Origin: Chloroflexota bacterium
GTDB lineage: Bacteria > Chloroflexota > Anaerolineae > Anaerolineales > Anaerolineaceae
DNA: 5,595 bases
NCBI GenBank assembly: GCA_021796375.1
Contig: JAJYJF010000177.1
Span: 1 to 5,595, forward strand
Direction: 5' to 3'
Part shown: positions 5,071 to 5,595 of the stretch, piece after piece
Layout of the letters: every line of letters starts with the position of its first letter
Numbering within the stretch: position 1 is the first letter of the stretch
Notes under the pieces: model-generated
Databases searched by the model: none
What the model was told of the DNA's origin: nothing
Seen by the model: only the letters and a program-made list of their open reading frames with translations
Position numbers and translations under genes: made by a program

Positions 5071-5595
5071 TTAACCGACCTGGCCTCGAACGGTCAGGCA
5101 GTAGGCGTTCTCGTCGATGCGCTCGAGCGCGTCGAAGGTCTTATCGAAGTCGGCCCCGGCCAGGATGATGCCGTGGAAGGGGATCAGCACCCCGGCGGCC
5201 TGCTTGCGCATCTGCTCTTCCTGCCCGCGCATGACGGCCACGATGTTCTCCCCCAGCTTCTTGGTATGCGCCGGGGCTGCCCCGCACAGCTGGATCACGC
5301 CAAATTTCTGAGTCGATTCGAGCACCGGCTCGATCGGTTTCTGGAAGGCGACAAACGGCATCACGTGGAACGGGTGCGCGTGGACAACCGCTTTAACCTC
5401 GGGAAAATTGCGGTAAAGGAACAGGTGCGACCAGCCTTCGCGCGAGAAATTGGGGTCTTCGGCGATCTCGTCGCTGGCCCACCGGCCGGTAACGATCAGG
5501 TCCGGCGTGAGGTTCCAGTGGTAGCGCTGGCCGGAGTAGCGGGGGCTCATGTAGACCGTATCGCCCTCACACAGGGAAATGTTCCCGCCCGCCAT
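5071..5595 (-). CDS. Class II aldolase / sugar-phosphate epimerase family protein (N terminus cut by window edge)
   Basis: 174 residues are visible, against about 210-230 for complete family members. The family includes L-fuculose- and L-rhamnulose-phosphate aldolases and L-ribulose-5-phosphate 4-epimerase, zinc enzymes of pentose and deoxysugar catabolism. Visible motifs: GGNIS (residues 3-7, phosphate-binding GN), the SREGWSH block (51-57) with Glu53 in the place of the catalytic Glu of FucA, zinc ligands His72 and His74 in VVHAHP, and the third zinc His141 in IPFHGI. The ATG at 5595 is the last codon in the window and lies immediately before the GN motif. Family members have a helix of 20 or more residues before it, so the true start is probably outside and this Met internal. 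The segment between GNIS and the Glu block (about 8-50) looks atypical, so I do not choose between aldolase and epimerase. Confidence 0.85.
   Translation of the reverse strand: MAGGNISLCEGDTVYMSPRYSGQRYHWNLTPDLIVTGRWASDEIAEDPNFSREGWSHLFLYRNFPEVKAVVHAHPFHVMPFVAFQKPIEPVLESTQKFGVIQLCGAAPAHTKKLGENIVAVMRGQEEQMRKQAAGVLIPFHGIILAGADFDKTFDALERIDENAYCLTVRGQVG

Noticed and set aside
1..5595. Mobile element, defence or CRISPR system
   Set aside because: No transposase, integrase, nuclease, toxin-antitoxin or repeat-spacer pattern was seen. The only ordered repeats are the four short units at 158-196, far too short for CRISPR.

Overview
The window is GC-rich bacterial chromosomal DNA, densely coding and with strong G/C preference at third codon positions. 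It holds six protein genes, two of them cut by the window edges. Nothing marks it as a phage, plasmid, integron or defence island: I see no transposase, integrase, tRNA, rRNA or CRISPR array. The gene set (lipoprotein, MFS permease, MsrA, xylulokinase-type FGGY kinase, LCMT-like methyltransferase, class II aldolase) fits a free-living heterotroph. The overall style of the proteins reminds me of Chloroflexota (Anaerolineae-like), but that is a low-confidence impression and not a marker-based assignment.

Layout. Bases 1-111 (minus) encode the first 37 residues of a lipoprotein with a clear lipobox, running off the left edge. Bases 112-385 are a divergent control region. It holds a -10 element for the lipoprotein, a striking set of four 11-bp-phased TGTNAC units (158-196), and a perfect TATAAT beside a G7 tract for the next gene. 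Bases 386-1645 (plus) encode an MFS permease. Its last 25 bp overlap tail-to-tail with msrA (1621-2187, minus), a peptide methionine sulfoxide reductase A. Bases 2188-2447 are a second divergent control region. It has a TATAAT for msrA, and for xylB a TTGCCG-N16-TATGAT promoter whose spacer is filled by a 20-bp inverted repeat that looks like an operator. Bases 2448-3941 (plus) encode a xylulokinase-like FGGY sugar kinase. A compact GC hairpin (3961-3982) separates it from the convergent methyltransferase gene (4024-4980, minus). Upstream of the latter on the same strand is a class II aldolase/epimerase (5071 to beyond 5595, minus), with a terminator-like hairpin plus T-run between the two.

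How the genes may work together. The FGGY kinase and the class II aldolase/epimerase are the only pair with an obvious metabolic link. Such enzymes act one after the other in pentose or deoxysugar breakdown (kinase makes a ketose phosphate, the aldolase cleaves it or the epimerase converts it). Here they lie on opposite strands with a methyltransferase between them, so shared control is not shown. The permease, MsrA and methyltransferase have no evident pathway link to the sugar genes. The region is mostly ordinary. The items most worth checking are the two candidate regulatory sites, the PHO-box-like repeat array near the lipoprotein and the operator embedded in the xylB promoter. I found no convincing undescribed multi-gene system.
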